A stretch of 64,000 nucleotides of DNA from Ohtaekwangia kribbensis (GCF_042676245.1 NZ_JBHTKA010000014.1:1-64000); one strand, 5' to 3'. Counted from the first letter of the stretch, positions 51,505 to 60,736 are shown. Numbers and translations are program-made. Notes: generated from the sequence alone by a model not told the origin.

Positions 51505-52243
51505 GAGAGGTTATGAGATTAAGGGCATGTTTCAGATCATCTGGTGTATCAATCCCCACAGTCTCTTCCTTCGTTTCGGCCACCATAATTTTAAAGCCGT
51601 TTTCAAGCCAACGCAATTGCTCCAATGATTCTGCCCGCTCCAGCGATGAAACCTGGATCTGCGTAAGCTGTTGCAGAATGTCTGCACGGTAGGCATACAT
51701 TCCTATATGTTTATAAAAAGTATGTTTACTCAGCCACTCTTCTTGCGGTGTATTGCGAATGTGCGGAATGGTAGAGCGACTGAAATATAGCGCTTCACCG
51801 GATTTGCTCACCACCACTTTTACCAGGTTCGGATTGAACAGGTGTGTGGGGTTGTCGATTGCTTTGATCAGCGTGGCAATCTCGGTCTGGCCGTTTAATT
51901 TCGAAGCGAGTAATTCTATTTGTGATGGCTGTATAAATGGCTCATCACCCTGTATGTTGATCACATAGTCATATTTACCGGGTTGAAGCGACAGTGCTTC
52001 ATAGCAACGATCCGTTCCGCTAACGTGATTTTCTTTCGTCATACATACTTCACCGCCAAATTTCCTCACATGATCAAAGATCAGGTCATTGTCCGTTGCA
52101 ACAATTACGTCAGCTATACCCGAAGTCTTCTTCACTTGTTCGTATACACGTTGTATCATCGACTTGCCCGCTATATCTACCAGCGGCTTGGCCGGAAAAC
52201 GGGTAGATGCGTAGCGTGCTGGTATAATTCCTAAAATTTTCAT
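51494..52243 (-). CDS. kdsB: CMP-KDO synthetase (3-deoxy-manno-octulosonate cytidylyltransferase)
   Basis: The 249-aa enzyme activates KDO with CTP for lipopolysaccharide inner-core synthesis. Motifs are IPARYASTRFPAKPLVDIAG, QRVYEQVKK, VIVATDNDLIFDHVRKFGGE, NHVSGTDRCYEA, NIQGDEPFIQPSQIE, HIGMYAYRADIL and ESLEQLRWLENGF, all standard KdsB. It starts 4 bp inside the end of the NfeD-like gene and ends inside the DUF3667 gene. The three form a minus-strand group. Confidence 0.97.
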   Translation of the reverse strand: MKILGIIPARYASTRFPAKPLVDIAGKSMIQRVYEQVKKTSGIADVIVATDNDLIFDHVRKFGGEVCMTKENHVSGTDRCYEALSLQPGKYDYVINIQGDEPFIQPSQIELLASKLNGQTEIATLIKAIDNPTHLFNPNLVKVVVSKSGEALYFSRSTIPHIRNTPQEEWLSKHTFYKHIGMYAYRADILQQLTQIQVSSLERAESLEQLRWLENGFKIMVAETKEETVGIDTPDDLKHALNLITSHEL

Positions 52244-53571
52244 GCAGATACTTTCTTAACTTTTAAGGATGTAGTTTCATCATCAATCACTTCAATCTCC
52301 TCACCGCGCTCAATATACTCACCACGCGTAAATGCATCGTGAAGTTTATCGTTGATCATAACTTTTCCGCTGGGGCGAAGCACCGTATGGGCTACACCGC
52401 GTTGTCCTTTCATATTTTCTTTAAAGCTGGATGTATAGCCTTGCGCGCGATCCTGCGTATCGACCAACGCGACACGTTTGTAAAAGCGGGTATCGGCAAG
52501 TCTGGCGCCTCCCGCAAATAAAAGTACCGTGCCTCCGAGTAGTCCGCCTATAGCAGCGGCCAGCGCATAGAGTATATCATTCATGCGTACAAACTCAAAA
52601 TCAAACGCATCGTTGTTGATCATGATGAGTACGAGCGATCCGATCACCAGAACTATACCCGAAACGCCTGCTACACCAAAGCCGGGCAGAATAAAAATTT
52701 CAACTGCGATCAAACCTATACCAACGAAGAACGCGATGATCTCCCAATTTTCGGCAAGTCCGTTTAAGTAGTACGGTACAAGGTAAAGTATCAGTGCTAC
52801 CAAAGCCGCTAATCCGGCAAAGCCTATACCCGGGGCCTGCATCTCGAAATATATTCCGGCAATGATCACGAGTATAAGAAGTCCACTGATAAACGGGTTG
52901 AGAAAGAACGCTACAACTTTATCCGTAGCGCTTAGTTGATAATAATCGATCTCGTAGTCGGTAACCTTATTTCGTTGCAGTATCTCGTTGATGGATTCAA
53001 CCTTGGCTTCGCAGTAACCATGTTTGATCGCTTCGGATGTAGAGAATGTAATTATCTGTCCTTCTTTCTTAACGCTGTCAATCACAACGCTTTCATCTAC
53101 CATGCCTTCTGCTATACGCGGATCGCGTTTGTTTTCTTCTGCCGTGGCGCGCATTATGGAGCGCATATACGACTGATATTTATCGGGAGCTTTACCACCG
53201 CTTCCATCTACAACCGTAGCAGCACCAATGCTGGCGGCAGGTGCCATATAGATACTATCACATGCAATAGAAATCAGCGCACCGGCAGAAGCAGCATCTG
53301 AATTGATAAATACCCACACCGGATTTTTGAAAGCCATGATTTTGTCAACAATATCTTTTGCATCCGTCAGCACACCACCATAGGTATCCATTTCAATAAT
53401 TACGATATCGGCTTTTGTTTCTTCAGCATGTTGCAGGGCGAGTTCAACATAGCGCGTCATGCGCGGATCAATTTCCTGCTTGATCTCCATAATCATCACA
53501 TTCTTCTTCTGTGCCACGGCCGAAAAAGAAAGCAACAAAAAACTCAACAGTAATACAGGCAGGGTCTTCAT
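52240..53571 (-). CDS. NfeD-type membrane serine protease (ClpP-class)
   Basis: From the ATG at 53571 the protein is 443 aa; a TTG seven codons upstream gives the longer reading. The signal peptide ends FSAVAQ. An N-terminal ClpP-like domain follows, with VIIEMDTYGGVLTDAKDI and the nucleophile serine in NSDAASAGALISIACDS. GAATVVDGSGGKAPDKYQSY probably holds the catalytic lysine. Four or five membrane helices come next (about 215-340), then a C-terminal OB-fold NfeD domain. Such proteases cleave membrane stomatin partners. No stomatin/SPFH gene is adjacent here. Confidence 0.9.
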   Translation of the reverse strand: MKTLPVLLLSFLLLSFSAVAQKKNVMIMEIKQEIDPRMTRYVELALQHAEETKADIVIIEMDTYGGVLTDAKDIVDKIMAFKNPVWVFINSDAASAGALISIACDSIYMAPAASIGAATVVDGSGGKAPDKYQSYMRSIMRATAEENKRDPRIAEGMVDESVVIDSVKKEGQIITFSTSEAIKHGYCEAKVESINEILQRNKVTDYEIDYYQLSATDKVVAFFLNPFISGLLILVIIAGIYFEMQAPGIGFAGLAALVALILYLVPYYLNGLAENWEIIAFFVGIGLIAVEIFILPGFGVAGVSGIVLVIGSLVLIMINNDAFDFEFVRMNDILYALAAAIGGLLGGTVLLFAGGARLADTRFYKRVALVDTQDRAQGYTSSFKENMKGQRGVAHTVLRPSGKVMINDKLHDAFTRGEYIERGEEIEVIDDETTSLKVKKVSA

Positions 53572-53637
53572 GAATTTAAACTTCCAATCCAAAGGTCAAT
53601 CTTCTATACTTGCACTAAAATAACCAATTAAACGAAG

Positions 53638-54420
53638 TTGACAGAAAGACTGAAACGTAAGTTTTCACATCGCTTCAACGGTCTTGTGTGGAACACCGCG
53701 GTGCTGCCGGAAGAATCGCTTTTGCTGGTTGAAGAGCGCAGTCATGAAGAGCGCATCGTAACATTTTCTGCATGGCACTATGCAACGGATACATTTCGCT
53801 GGCAGCATATAAAACTGGATGAACCGTGGTGGGTTAACCTGAGTGCCGCGGCTGAGGGCGTTATACTTTTTACAATATACCTCGACACAAACAATCCGGA
53901 TAAAAAAGGAATATTGGGCTGTTCGGGTAAAGACCTGAAATTGTTGTGGTGGCATAATGATTTCTCGATTGTGTCAGTTGCTCCTGGCAGAGTGTTGGGA
54001 GTTTCCTCAAAACTGGGGGCGAAAGATGTAGTACTTGATTTACATTCGGGGAAAGAACTGAAAGAATCATGGACTGAAGTCTCGGCAAAAAAAGACGAGC
54101 CGGTGATACGACCTTCGCTTTATTCCGAAGGAACTTCGTACTTTAACACTGTTAAAATATTTTTAGAGACCAGGCTAAATTTATTGCCCGTTGTTGCGTT
54201 GGAGTATCTGGAATATGATTCGAAGATTTTTATTTCGTACTACACGAAAGAGAATGATCTGGCGAATTATTTGTTAGTATTGTCGCATGCAGGCGAGTTA
54301 TTGCTGCATGAAAAACTGGATGAGTCCTTAAAAGGAATCGGCCAGGATACTTTTTTCATCCTCTCAGGATGTGTAATTTTCGTGAAGAATAAACGTGAGC
54401 TGATAAGTTATTTTTTATGA
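53638..54420 (+). CDS. DUF4905 protein, TTG start
   Basis: The 260-aa protein begins with TTG and reads (M)TERLKRKFSHRFNGLVWNTA; no ATG occurs before the conserved-looking part. FSHRFNGLVW, FSAWHYATDTFRWQHIKLDE and KIFISYYTKEND recall the DUF4905 family known only from Bacteroidota. There is no signal peptide. The pattern suggests a beta-propeller-like cytosolic protein, which is a guess. Its stop overlaps the start of the LysM gene (ATGA), so the two are translationally coupled. Confidence 0.72.
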   Translation: MTERLKRKFSHRFNGLVWNTAVLPEESLLLVEERSHEERIVTFSAWHYATDTFRWQHIKLDEPWWVNLSAAAEGVILFTIYLDTNNPDKKGILGCSGKDLKLLWWHNDFSIVSVAPGRVLGVSSKLGAKDVVLDLHSGKELKESWTEVSAKKDEPVIRPSLYSEGTSYFNTVKIFLETRLNLLPVVALEYLEYDSKIFISYYTKENDLANYLLVLSHAGELLLHEKLDESLKGIGQDTFFILSGCVIFVKNKRELISYFL

Positions 54421-55535
54421 TGAATGTATTGATTTACGCGGGTGCTTTATTTTTTCAGCCGCACGCTCAGGACTCACTGGGCATTGAGACTGTCAATGGA
54501 AAAATCTTTGTTGTTCACCAGGTGGGTGAGAAGGAAACGTTATATGGAATATCGAAGCGCTACGGTACAACGGTAGATGCTATTGTTCAATATAACCCTT
54601 CGGCAAGTTCAGGTCTTTCAATCGGACAGATACTAAAAGTTCCATATACAAAAACGACTCCGGCAGCAACAAATACAAAAGCTGCAGGAGGAGGTGGCAT
54701 CATTCACGTAGTGGCTGCCAAGGAAACCATGTTCTCCATTTCAAAAGCGTATGGTGTTTCCGTTGATGAGATCAGGCAGTGGAATAATCTGAAAGATAAT
54801 ACGCTCTCGATCGGACAAGAGATTGTTATTAAAAAACGAAACACTTCCGCAGCCAGCAATACGGCTACGCAGCCAACAACCACTCGTCAGACAACAACAC
54901 CTGCAACGAATGCAGCCAGTACACATACCGTTGAGGCAAAAGAGACACTATACTCCATCGCCAATAAATATGACATCACGGTGCAGCAGTTGAAGGAGTG
55001 GAATAATCTGCAAAGCAACGAGCTCGATATCGGACAAACGATTTATGTAAAACAACCTTCGCGCAATGCTACGCCTGTGCGGAGAGATACTTCGGCAACA
55101 ACACAACAGTCGGTTGTTACTGCGCGCCAGAACACCACAACACAGCCGGTGAAAAATGATGTTCCCAAGAACGATACACCTCCGGTAAAGAACGATACAC
55201 CACCGCGCGAAACCGTGAAGACCAATACGGAGACAATTCGTATTTCGGAATCGGTAAAGAATGGAGATGAGATTTTGGAGAAAGGTATAGCCGAGTTGAT
55301 TGAAGGAACGGATGGCAACCGAAAATACCTGGCGCTCCATCGCACCGCTCCTGTAGGTACTATATTAAAAGTGAGAAACGAGTTGAACAACCGCGAAGTA
55401 TTTGTACGCGTAATGGGTAAACTTCCGGATACAGCACTTACGGATAAAGTGGTTATCAAAATATCAAAATCTGCTTACGATAGATTGGGAGCCATCGATC
55501 CGCGCTTCCGCGTTGAAGTAACGTACTATAAGTAA
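54417..55535 (+). CDS. Triple-LysM secreted protein with C-terminal beta-barrel domain
   Basis: The 372-aa protein has three LysM domains, about residues 33-77 (GEKETLYGISKRYGTTVDAI), 97-140 (AAKETMFSISKAYGVSVDEI) and 171-214 (EAKETLYSIANKYDITVQQL). They are joined by Thr/Pro/Asn-rich linkers. The C-terminal 100 residues (YLALHRTAPVGTILKVRNEL, REVFVRVMGKLPDT, RVEVTYYK) look like the RlpA-type double-psi beta-barrel. LysM binds peptidoglycan, so a cell-wall role is likely. The first 20 residues could be a signal peptide, though they are only weakly hydrophobic. The start is ATG at 54417 or 54420. Confidence 0.9.
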   Translation: MMNVLIYAGALFFQPHAQDSLGIETVNGKIFVVHQVGEKETLYGISKRYGTTVDAIVQYNPSASSGLSIGQILKVPYTKTTPAATNTKAAGGGGIIHVVAAKETMFSISKAYGVSVDEIRQWNNLKDNTLSIGQEIVIKKRNTSAASNTATQPTTTRQTTTPATNAASTHTVEAKETLYSIANKYDITVQQLKEWNNLQSNELDIGQTIYVKQPSRNATPVRRDTSATTQQSVVTARQNTTTQPVKNDVPKNDTPPVKNDTPPRETVKTNTETIRISESVKNGDEILEKGIAELIEGTDGNRKYLALHRTAPVGTILKVRNELNNREVFVRVMGKLPDTALTDKVVIKISKSAYDRLGAIDPRFRVEVTYYK

Positions 55536-55602
55536 GTGCTTGAGTTGTTCAAACTATATATACTTTAATTACGGGTTTATCTTCAACAGTTAATACGTTG
55601 GT

Positions 55603-55969
55603 ATGAAGATAGAGGCCCTTCGTAAATTCTGTCTTTCTCTCCCTGCAGTAACGGAAGACGTTAAGTGGGGAGCAGATTTATGTTTTAGCGTAGGCGGAAA
55701 AATGTTCTGCGTTACTTCGATGGAAGGACCGCTGAAAAATATCATTTAAGGTACCCGATGAAGATTTCGAAGAAATCGCGGCCCAGGAAGGATTTATACC
55801 GGCACCCTATATGGGCCGCAACAAGTGGGTATTGCTAACCGATATAAATGCAGTAAAACCCACAGAGCTCCAAACCTACATTCGCCAATCGTACGAACTG
55901 ATAAAAAGCAAACTCACCAAAAAAAGCGCGAAGAACTCTCGCTGGAATAAAAATAGTTTTGAGTTTTGA
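55603..55969 (+). pseudogene. MmcQ/YjbR-family gene broken by a one-base frameshift
   Basis: From the ATG at 55603 the frame reads MKIEALRKFCLSLPAVTEDV, then KWGADLCFSVGGKMFCVTSM, and stops at 55747. The next frame continues the same family: SFKVPDEDFEEIAAQEGFIP, then APYMGRNKWVLLTDINAV and YIRQSYELIKSKLTKK, to a stop at 55967-55969. Deleting one A from the A5 run at 55735-55739 restores a single 121-aa YjbR/MmcQ protein of normal length. These are CyaY-like-fold DNA-binding or double-wing proteins. The cause may be a real inactivation or a sequencing error. Sequence on both sides is well conserved, so any inactivation is recent. Confidence 0.85.
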
Positions 55970-56002
55970 GCTGCGAGCTTCGAGAGTATACCCTACTGCC
56001 CT

Positions 56003-56353
56003 ATGATCAGGATTTATAAAAACTTGTTTTTTCTGGTATATAGGCTTTTGAAAAAAAGTGAAAAGAATTATCAATCGGACTTGCACAATGCTATAATAGC
56101 CGTTCTCATTATTTCAGTATTAGAGACATTAAATGTACTATCGTTTTTGCCTGCTAATGAAAATATTGATGAAGGTTCCCTTTGGGTGCCATGCATAGTG
56201 CTTTTGTTATTGAATGGTATTGTTTTCTTGCCGGCTGGCCGTTTTAAGAAAATGGAGCGTGAATTTTTACGCAATCAACCTTCAGTATTCAATGATAGCT
56301 TTATTGTACTATATATTTTTGGAACAATATTGACTTTCGCATTGACGAGATAA
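56003..56353 (+). CDS. Hypothetical small membrane protein
   Basis: The 116-aa protein has three likely membrane helices: AIIAVLIISVLETLNVLSFL (about 30-49), VPCIVLLLLNGIVFLPAG and FIVLYIFGTILTFAL near the C-terminus. The N-terminus is basic and aromatic. I do not recognise a family. The topology and the coding-like amino acid mix favour a real gene. It stands alone, with the repeat region downstream. Confidence 0.6.
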   Translation: MIRIYKNLFFLVYRLLKKSEKNYQSDLHNAIIAVLIISVLETLNVLSFLPANENIDEGSLWVPCIVLLLLNGIVFLPAGRFKKMEREFLRNQPSVFNDSFIVLYIFGTILTFALTR

Positions 56354-56427
56354 GGCATATGGAAATCTTGGAAACTTTCTGATGGATAGCTACTCCTACA
56401 CATAGTATATCTATACATCTACAAAAA

Positions 56428-56456
56428 CTTCGAGCCACTATATCTTGTACTCGAAG
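56428..56456. repeat. Inverted repeat, diverged copy of the 56486 hairpin
   Basis: CTTCGAG (56428-56434) and CTCGAAG (56450-56456) flank a spacer containing CTATATCT. The next element at 56486-56520 has the same arms and the same CTATATCT centre. The two appear to be related repeat units. Confidence 0.6.
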
Positions 56457-56477
56457 CTCGCAACTCACAGCTAGGAG

Positions 56478-56520
56478 AAAAAAAAGAGCTTCGAGCAGCT
56501 ATATCTACTGCTCGAAGCTC
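56478..56520 (-). terminator. Perfect 13-bp hairpin, terminator of the SlyD-like gene
   Basis: GAGCTTCGAGCAG (56486-56498) and CTGCTCGAAGCTC (56508-56520) form a perfect stem with a 9-base loop. Read on the minus strand the stem runs into eight T (56478-56485 as A on the plus strand). It lies 25 bp past the SlyD-like stop codon. Confidence 0.8.
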
Positions 56521-56544
56521 ACAGCTCAAACTCGAAGCTATTTG

Positions 56545-57015
56545 TTAATGGTGGTGTCCACCCGGACCGTGCACATGGCCATGAGAAATTTCTTCGTTCG
56601 TAGCACTGCGTACTTCCATTACTTCAACATCGAAGTTAAGTTCAACGCCTGCCAGTTCGTGGTTGGCATCAACCGTTACACTTTCTAGACCTACGTGTGT
56701 TACGGTAACAACATTACCGTGGTTGGTAGAGAACTTCATTCCCGGACGAACGTCCTGATCGCCAAATGCCGAACGTGGTACTTGCTGAATCATCGCAGGA
56801 TCTTTCTCTCCGTATCCTTTAGCCGGTTCTATCTTTAATTGGAACTTGTCGCCTTTAATTTTCCCTTCCAAACCTTCTTCCATTCCTGCAATCAGATTTC
56901 CAGCACCGTGCAGATAGTGCAACGGGTCGCGTCCGCTACTGGTATCAATAACATTTCCTTCGTTGTCGCGCAGCGTGTAATGGATGGCCGCTACTGTGTT
57001 TTTAGTGATTTGCAT
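56545..57015 (-). CDS. slyD: SlyD-like FKBP-type peptidyl-prolyl isomerase
   Basis: The 156-aa cytosolic protein catalyses cis-trans isomerisation at proline and acts as a chaperone. The split FKBP domain reads YTLRDNEGNVIDTSSGRDPL, YLHGAGNLIAGMEEGLEGKI and DKFQLKIEPAKGYGEKDP. The inserted-flap chaperone part and the NHELAGVELNFDVEVMEVR segment are typical of SlyD. The tail is His-rich (HGHVHGPGGHHH), shorter than in E. coli but suited to nickel binding. It is a single-gene unit ending at a strong hairpin. Confidence 0.92.
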   Translation of the reverse strand: MQITKNTVAAIHYTLRDNEGNVIDTSSGRDPLHYLHGAGNLIAGMEEGLEGKIKGDKFQLKIEPAKGYGEKDPAMIQQVPRSAFGDQDVRPGMKFSTNHGNVVTVTHVGLESVTVDANHELAGVELNFDVEVMEVRSATNEEISHGHVHGPGGHHH

Positions 57016-57286
57016 TGCTAATGATTTTTTAAAGTTTCAAGAGATTATCCACGGTTCGGGATGAAATAGGCAGGCAATCTCTGTAATCGGACAAAAATAC
57101 TTCTTTTATTTTCTAAAAGTGCTCATCCATCGGAAAAGCGATTTGGAGCCTGAAAATTCATTTTTCATGCACACGTTAGCAGTTTAAAATTACCCGGAAA
57201 CGTTTGTCCAGTGTTTTTGGAAGATTTACCACCCTGCCTATAGCCCCCAAAATCTCAACTTTCAAGTCGATTAACCCTTGAGAGTC

Positions 57287-57436
57287 ATGTTTAACTGGAT
57301 TGTCAAAGCATTAACCATCCAACGGAAGTCGCCCGAAAGAGAGCAGCGCAAGGTCAGGCTCCTGCTGTTCTTCGAAGTCCTGTTGGGGCTCTTGCTGCTC
57401 GTGATCCTGTTCGTACTCCTGAGAATTTTTCTATAA
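57287..57436 (+). CDS. Small single-span membrane protein (49 aa), hypothetical
   Basis: A 49-codon ORF reads MFNWIVKALTIQRKSPEREQ, then a basic stretch (RKVR) and a hydrophobic helix LLLFFEVLLGLLLLVILFVL, ending LRIFL. The amphipathic N-terminus, charged middle and single C-terminal helix look like a real small membrane protein, and GC is locally higher than in the surrounding intergenic DNA. It lies 118 bp upstream of the SusC gene on the same strand. I recognise no family. Confidence 0.45.
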   Translation: MFNWIVKALTIQRKSPEREQRKVRLLLFFEVLLGLLLLVILFVLLRIFL

Positions 57437-57554
57437 CCAATTCGATGGCAGACGTGATTAACTATTGGGGTTTGATAATGATTGCCTTAAGGAGGGATGT
57501 TGAGTCATCCTGAAGGTTTACGATTGACAGAAACAAAACTTTAAACTTAAATCT

Positions 57555-60500
57555 ATGCTAAAACAAATCTACCGAAGCTTATGTATTGCTTCCGTATTTT
57601 TCTTACTAAGCCACGCGTTGGCCTTTTCGCAAGCCCGGCTTGTAACAGGAAAAATTACGGATGAGGCTGGTGAAGTATTACCCGGTGTAAATGTTATTAA
57701 GAAAGGAACAACTGTTGGAACCAGTTCTGATGTAAATGGTGCATTTTCTATCGAAGCTGATAACGATGATGTACTGGTAGTTAGTTTTATTGGCTATGCC
57801 CCTCAGGAAATTGCTGTATTGAATCAGACTTCTATTACAATTACATTAAAAGAAGACGTATCTACATTACAAGAAGTTGTCGTTATCGGTTATGGTTCTG
57901 TTAAAAAGGCGGACGTTACATCATCGATATCTTCAGTATCTGAAAAAGATATTAAAAACTTACCTGTTGCAGGTATAGATCAGGCTATACAGGGCAAGCT
58001 CGCTGGTGTAACAATAACCAGTAATGGAGGTCAGCCTGGAGGAGGTATTTCTATAAATGTAAGAGGTATCACTTCTGTTAATGGCAACCAGCCCTTATAT
58101 GTAGTGGATGGTGTGATCTTAAACGGAAGTAGAAGCAGTATAGCTCAAGATCAACTAGGAGGAATGGCCGGACAAAATGTACAGAGTCCGTTAGCTGCCA
58201 TTAATCCAAATGACATCGAATCTATAGATGTTTTAAAAGATGCATCAGCGCAAGCTATATATGGTGCGAGGGGTGCGAATGGAGTGGTTTTGATTAAAAC
58301 AAAATCTGGTAAGGCTGGCGAGCCAAAAATTACATACGATGTATACTATGGGGTACAGGAGCTACGGAAAAAGTTAAGCTTAATGGATTTGAAGCAGTAT
58401 GCCGGTTATCAAAACTCACTGGTACCCGAAATAAGAGCTGCCGGTAGCAGTTTGGATACATTAGCAGAATTTAAAAATCCCGCTGTTCTTGGAGGAGGAA
58501 CAGATTGGCAAGACGAAATTTTTCAGCGAGGAACAATTCAAAATCATCAATTGTCTTTTTCAGGTGGCAAAGACAAAACAACATACTATACTTCTTTTAA
58601 TTATTATAAGAATGAAGGGATTGTAATTGGCTCTGATTTCGAAAGATTTAATATCAAACTCGGTATAGATCAGCAGGTAAAATCCTGGCTTAAAACCGGG
58701 ATTAATCTCAATGTCTCAAAATCAAATCAGAAAATTACTTTAACCGATGGATCGGATGCGGTTATTAGTTTGGCAGTTTACAATAGCCCTGCAGCACCTG
58801 TAAGAGGGCTGGACGGACAATTCACTTCAGTATCAAATATAGGGGGGAGTAATTTTGGTAATCCCAATAATCCAGTAGCGATGGCTACTATGCGGAATGT
58901 TAAAGCAATACAGTATAAAGCGTTTGGCTCGTTATACACGGATATTAGTTTCCTGAAGTCATTTACATTTAGAAATGAAGTAAATTATGATTTTAACCTT
59001 GGTCAAAATTCAGCATTTCAACCGCTCGTACAGAATACAACTACCGGGGCAACTATATTATCGCCAAGCAAATTAGTTGAAGACAGAACTACAGCATTGT
59101 TTTGGGCTTTAAAAAACTACCTGACCTTTGATAGAACGTTTGGCAAGCACTATGTAAACGCGGTAGTTGGCCATGAATCCACGCTAAGCAACTTTGACCA
59201 GATCACTGTATCAAGACAGAATCTTACAAATAATTTGGAGTCTATAAACGCTGGCTCCGCCACAAATCAGACTATAAACGGAGGTAAATATCTTACTGCA
59301 TATGAATCCTATTTTGCAAGAGCACTATATTCATTCAATAGCAAATATTCTCTCTCGGGTTCTATCAGAAGAGATGGTTCTTCTTCTTTTGGCCCTAACA
59401 AAAAATGGGGTGTATTCTCTGCAGTATCTGTAGGATGGACACTTTCTGAAGAAGCGTTTATTAAAAACATTTCAGCTATTAATTATTTAAAATTAAGAGC
59501 AGGTATAGGATCTGTTGGTAACTCTAATACTGCTAACCAAAATAATGCTTATGCAACAAATGTATCGTTGGTTGCAATCAGTCCATTTGGAAACGGTGCT
59601 CAGAACTTCAACGTGGGTAACCCTGATTTGCAATGGGAGTCTGTCGTGACTAAAAATGTGGGAATTGATGCCACCGTGCTTGATGGCGTTATCGACTTTA
59701 GTGTGGATGTATATCAAAAGGTATCTACAAAAATGCTGGTACAGGCTAAACTCCCTGTATATAGCGGTCTTAACTCTGGTAATACCTATAACCCTGTACA
59801 ACCTCCGGTTACAAATGCAGGTAAAATGACGAATACTGGTATAGATATATCTTTAACCACTAACAACATTCGGAAAGGTACTCTTACATGGAAAACTAAT
59901 TTCATATTCACGCACTATAAAAATGTTTTGAACGATAATGGTGGTGTACCTCAGCCGGCATACAGAGAGTATGGCAATGCAATTCAGGTAACTAATTCTC
60001 CTTCCGGCCAAGCCGTTGGATCGTTTTATGGTTTGAAAACAGATGGACTATTCCGTACACAAGGTGAATTGGATGCATTTGGGTTGGCAAATAGCAATAA
60101 CCAATTAGCTGTCGGCCCGCAAGGTATATATTTAGGAGATGTTCGTTATAAGGACATAACTGGCGATGATGTAGTAAACTCCCTTGACTTAACAAATATA
60201 GGTAGTCCTATTCCGAAGTTTACCTATGGAATGACCAATACCGTAAACTATAAAAGTTTTGATCTCTCCATACTAATTACGGGAAGTTATGGTGCTAAAA
60301 TTTTGAATTACACCAAACGTCTTACAGAAGGTCTTTATAATTCATATTTAAACCAGTCGACAGATGTATTGAACAGATATACTGCCGAAAATCCGGATGC
60401 AACAATCCCCCGCTACAATCAATGGAACGACAACAACAGAAGGTTATCCGACAGATATGTGGAAAGTGGTTCTTATTTGAGAATTCAGAATGTAAGTCTG

Positions 60501-60713
60501 GGATATAACATTCCAGGTACTATTTTAAGCAAGACCAAGTTTACATCGGTGCGCGTTTATGTATCTGCGCAAAACCTCAAAACATTCACAAAGTATTCAG
60601 GATACGATCCTGAGATTGGTGCCTATAACAATAACGTGTTTAACATGAACATTGATGATGGGCATTATCCAAATCCAAGAACATTTACAATTGGTGGTAA
60701 CTTTGTATTTTAA
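57555..60713 (+). CDS. SusC/RagA-type TonB-linked outer-membrane transporter
   Basis: The 1052-aa protein has a signal peptide ending AFSQA. A CarboxypepD_reg-like domain follows (about 30-105: VTGKITDEAGEVLPGVNVIK, VSFIGYAPQEI). The SusC plug has EVVVIGYGSVKKADVTSSIS, IDQAIQGKLAGVTITSNGGQ, GGGISINVRGITSVNG and AQAIYGARGANGVVLIKTKS. A large barrel ends NFVF. SusC-type transporters import oligosaccharides with a SusD lid. susD follows after 23 bp, and downstream genes point to a mannan-type substrate. No SusR, HTCS or ECF/anti-sigma regulator lies in the window. Confidence 0.97.
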   Translation: MLKQIYRSLCIASVFFLLSHALAFSQARLVTGKITDEAGEVLPGVNVIKKGTTVGTSSDVNGAFSIEADNDDVLVVSFIGYAPQEIAVLNQTSITITLKEDVSTLQEVVVIGYGSVKKADVTSSISSVSEKDIKNLPVAGIDQAIQGKLAGVTITSNGGQPGGGISINVRGITSVNGNQPLYVVDGVILNGSRSSIAQDQLGGMAGQNVQSPLAAINPNDIESIDVLKDASAQAIYGARGANGVVLIKTKSGKAGEPKITYDVYYGVQELRKKLSLMDLKQYAGYQNSLVPEIRAAGSSLDTLAEFKNPAVLGGGTDWQDEIFQRGTIQNHQLSFSGGKDKTTYYTSFNYYKNEGIVIGSDFERFNIKLGIDQQVKSWLKTGINLNVSKSNQKITLTDGSDAVISLAVYNSPAAPVRGLDGQFTSVSNIGGSNFGNPNNPVAMATMRNVKAIQYKAFGSLYTDISFLKSFTFRNEVNYDFNLGQNSAFQPLVQNTTTGATILSPSKLVEDRTTALFWALKNYLTFDRTFGKHYVNAVVGHESTLSNFDQITVSRQNLTNNLESINAGSATNQTINGGKYLTAYESYFARALYSFNSKYSLSGSIRRDGSSSFGPNKKWGVFSAVSVGWTLSEEAFIKNISAINYLKLRAGIGSVGNSNTANQNNAYATNVSLVAISPFGNGAQNFNVGNPDLQWESVVTKNVGIDATVLDGVIDFSVDVYQKVSTKMLVQAKLPVYSGLNSGNTYNPVQPPVTNAGKMTNTGIDISLTTNNIRKGTLTWKTNFIFTHYKNVLNDNGGVPQPAYREYGNAIQVTNSPSGQAVGSFYGLKTDGLFRTQGELDAFGLANSNNQLAVGPQGIYLGDVRYKDITGDDVVNSLDLTNIGSPIPKFTYGMTNTVNYKSFDLSILITGSYGAKILNYTKRLTEGLYNSYLNQSTDVLNRYTAENPDATIPRYNQWNDNNRRLSDRYVESGSYLRIQNVSLGYNIPGTILSKTKFTSVRVYVSAQNLKTFTKYSGYDPEIGAYNNNVFNMNIDDGHYPNPRTFTIGGNFVF

Positions 60714-60736
60714 CAACATTTTTAAATATATAAAAA

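Noticed and set aside
55735..55749. Programmed -1 frameshift in the yjbR/mmcQ gene
   Set aside because: A plain A5 run lacks a strong slippery heptamer and there is no clear downstream pseudoknot; mutation or sequencing error is simpler.
56428..56520. CRISPR-like repeat array
   Set aside because: Only two unequal palindromic units occur and no spacers or cas genes are present.
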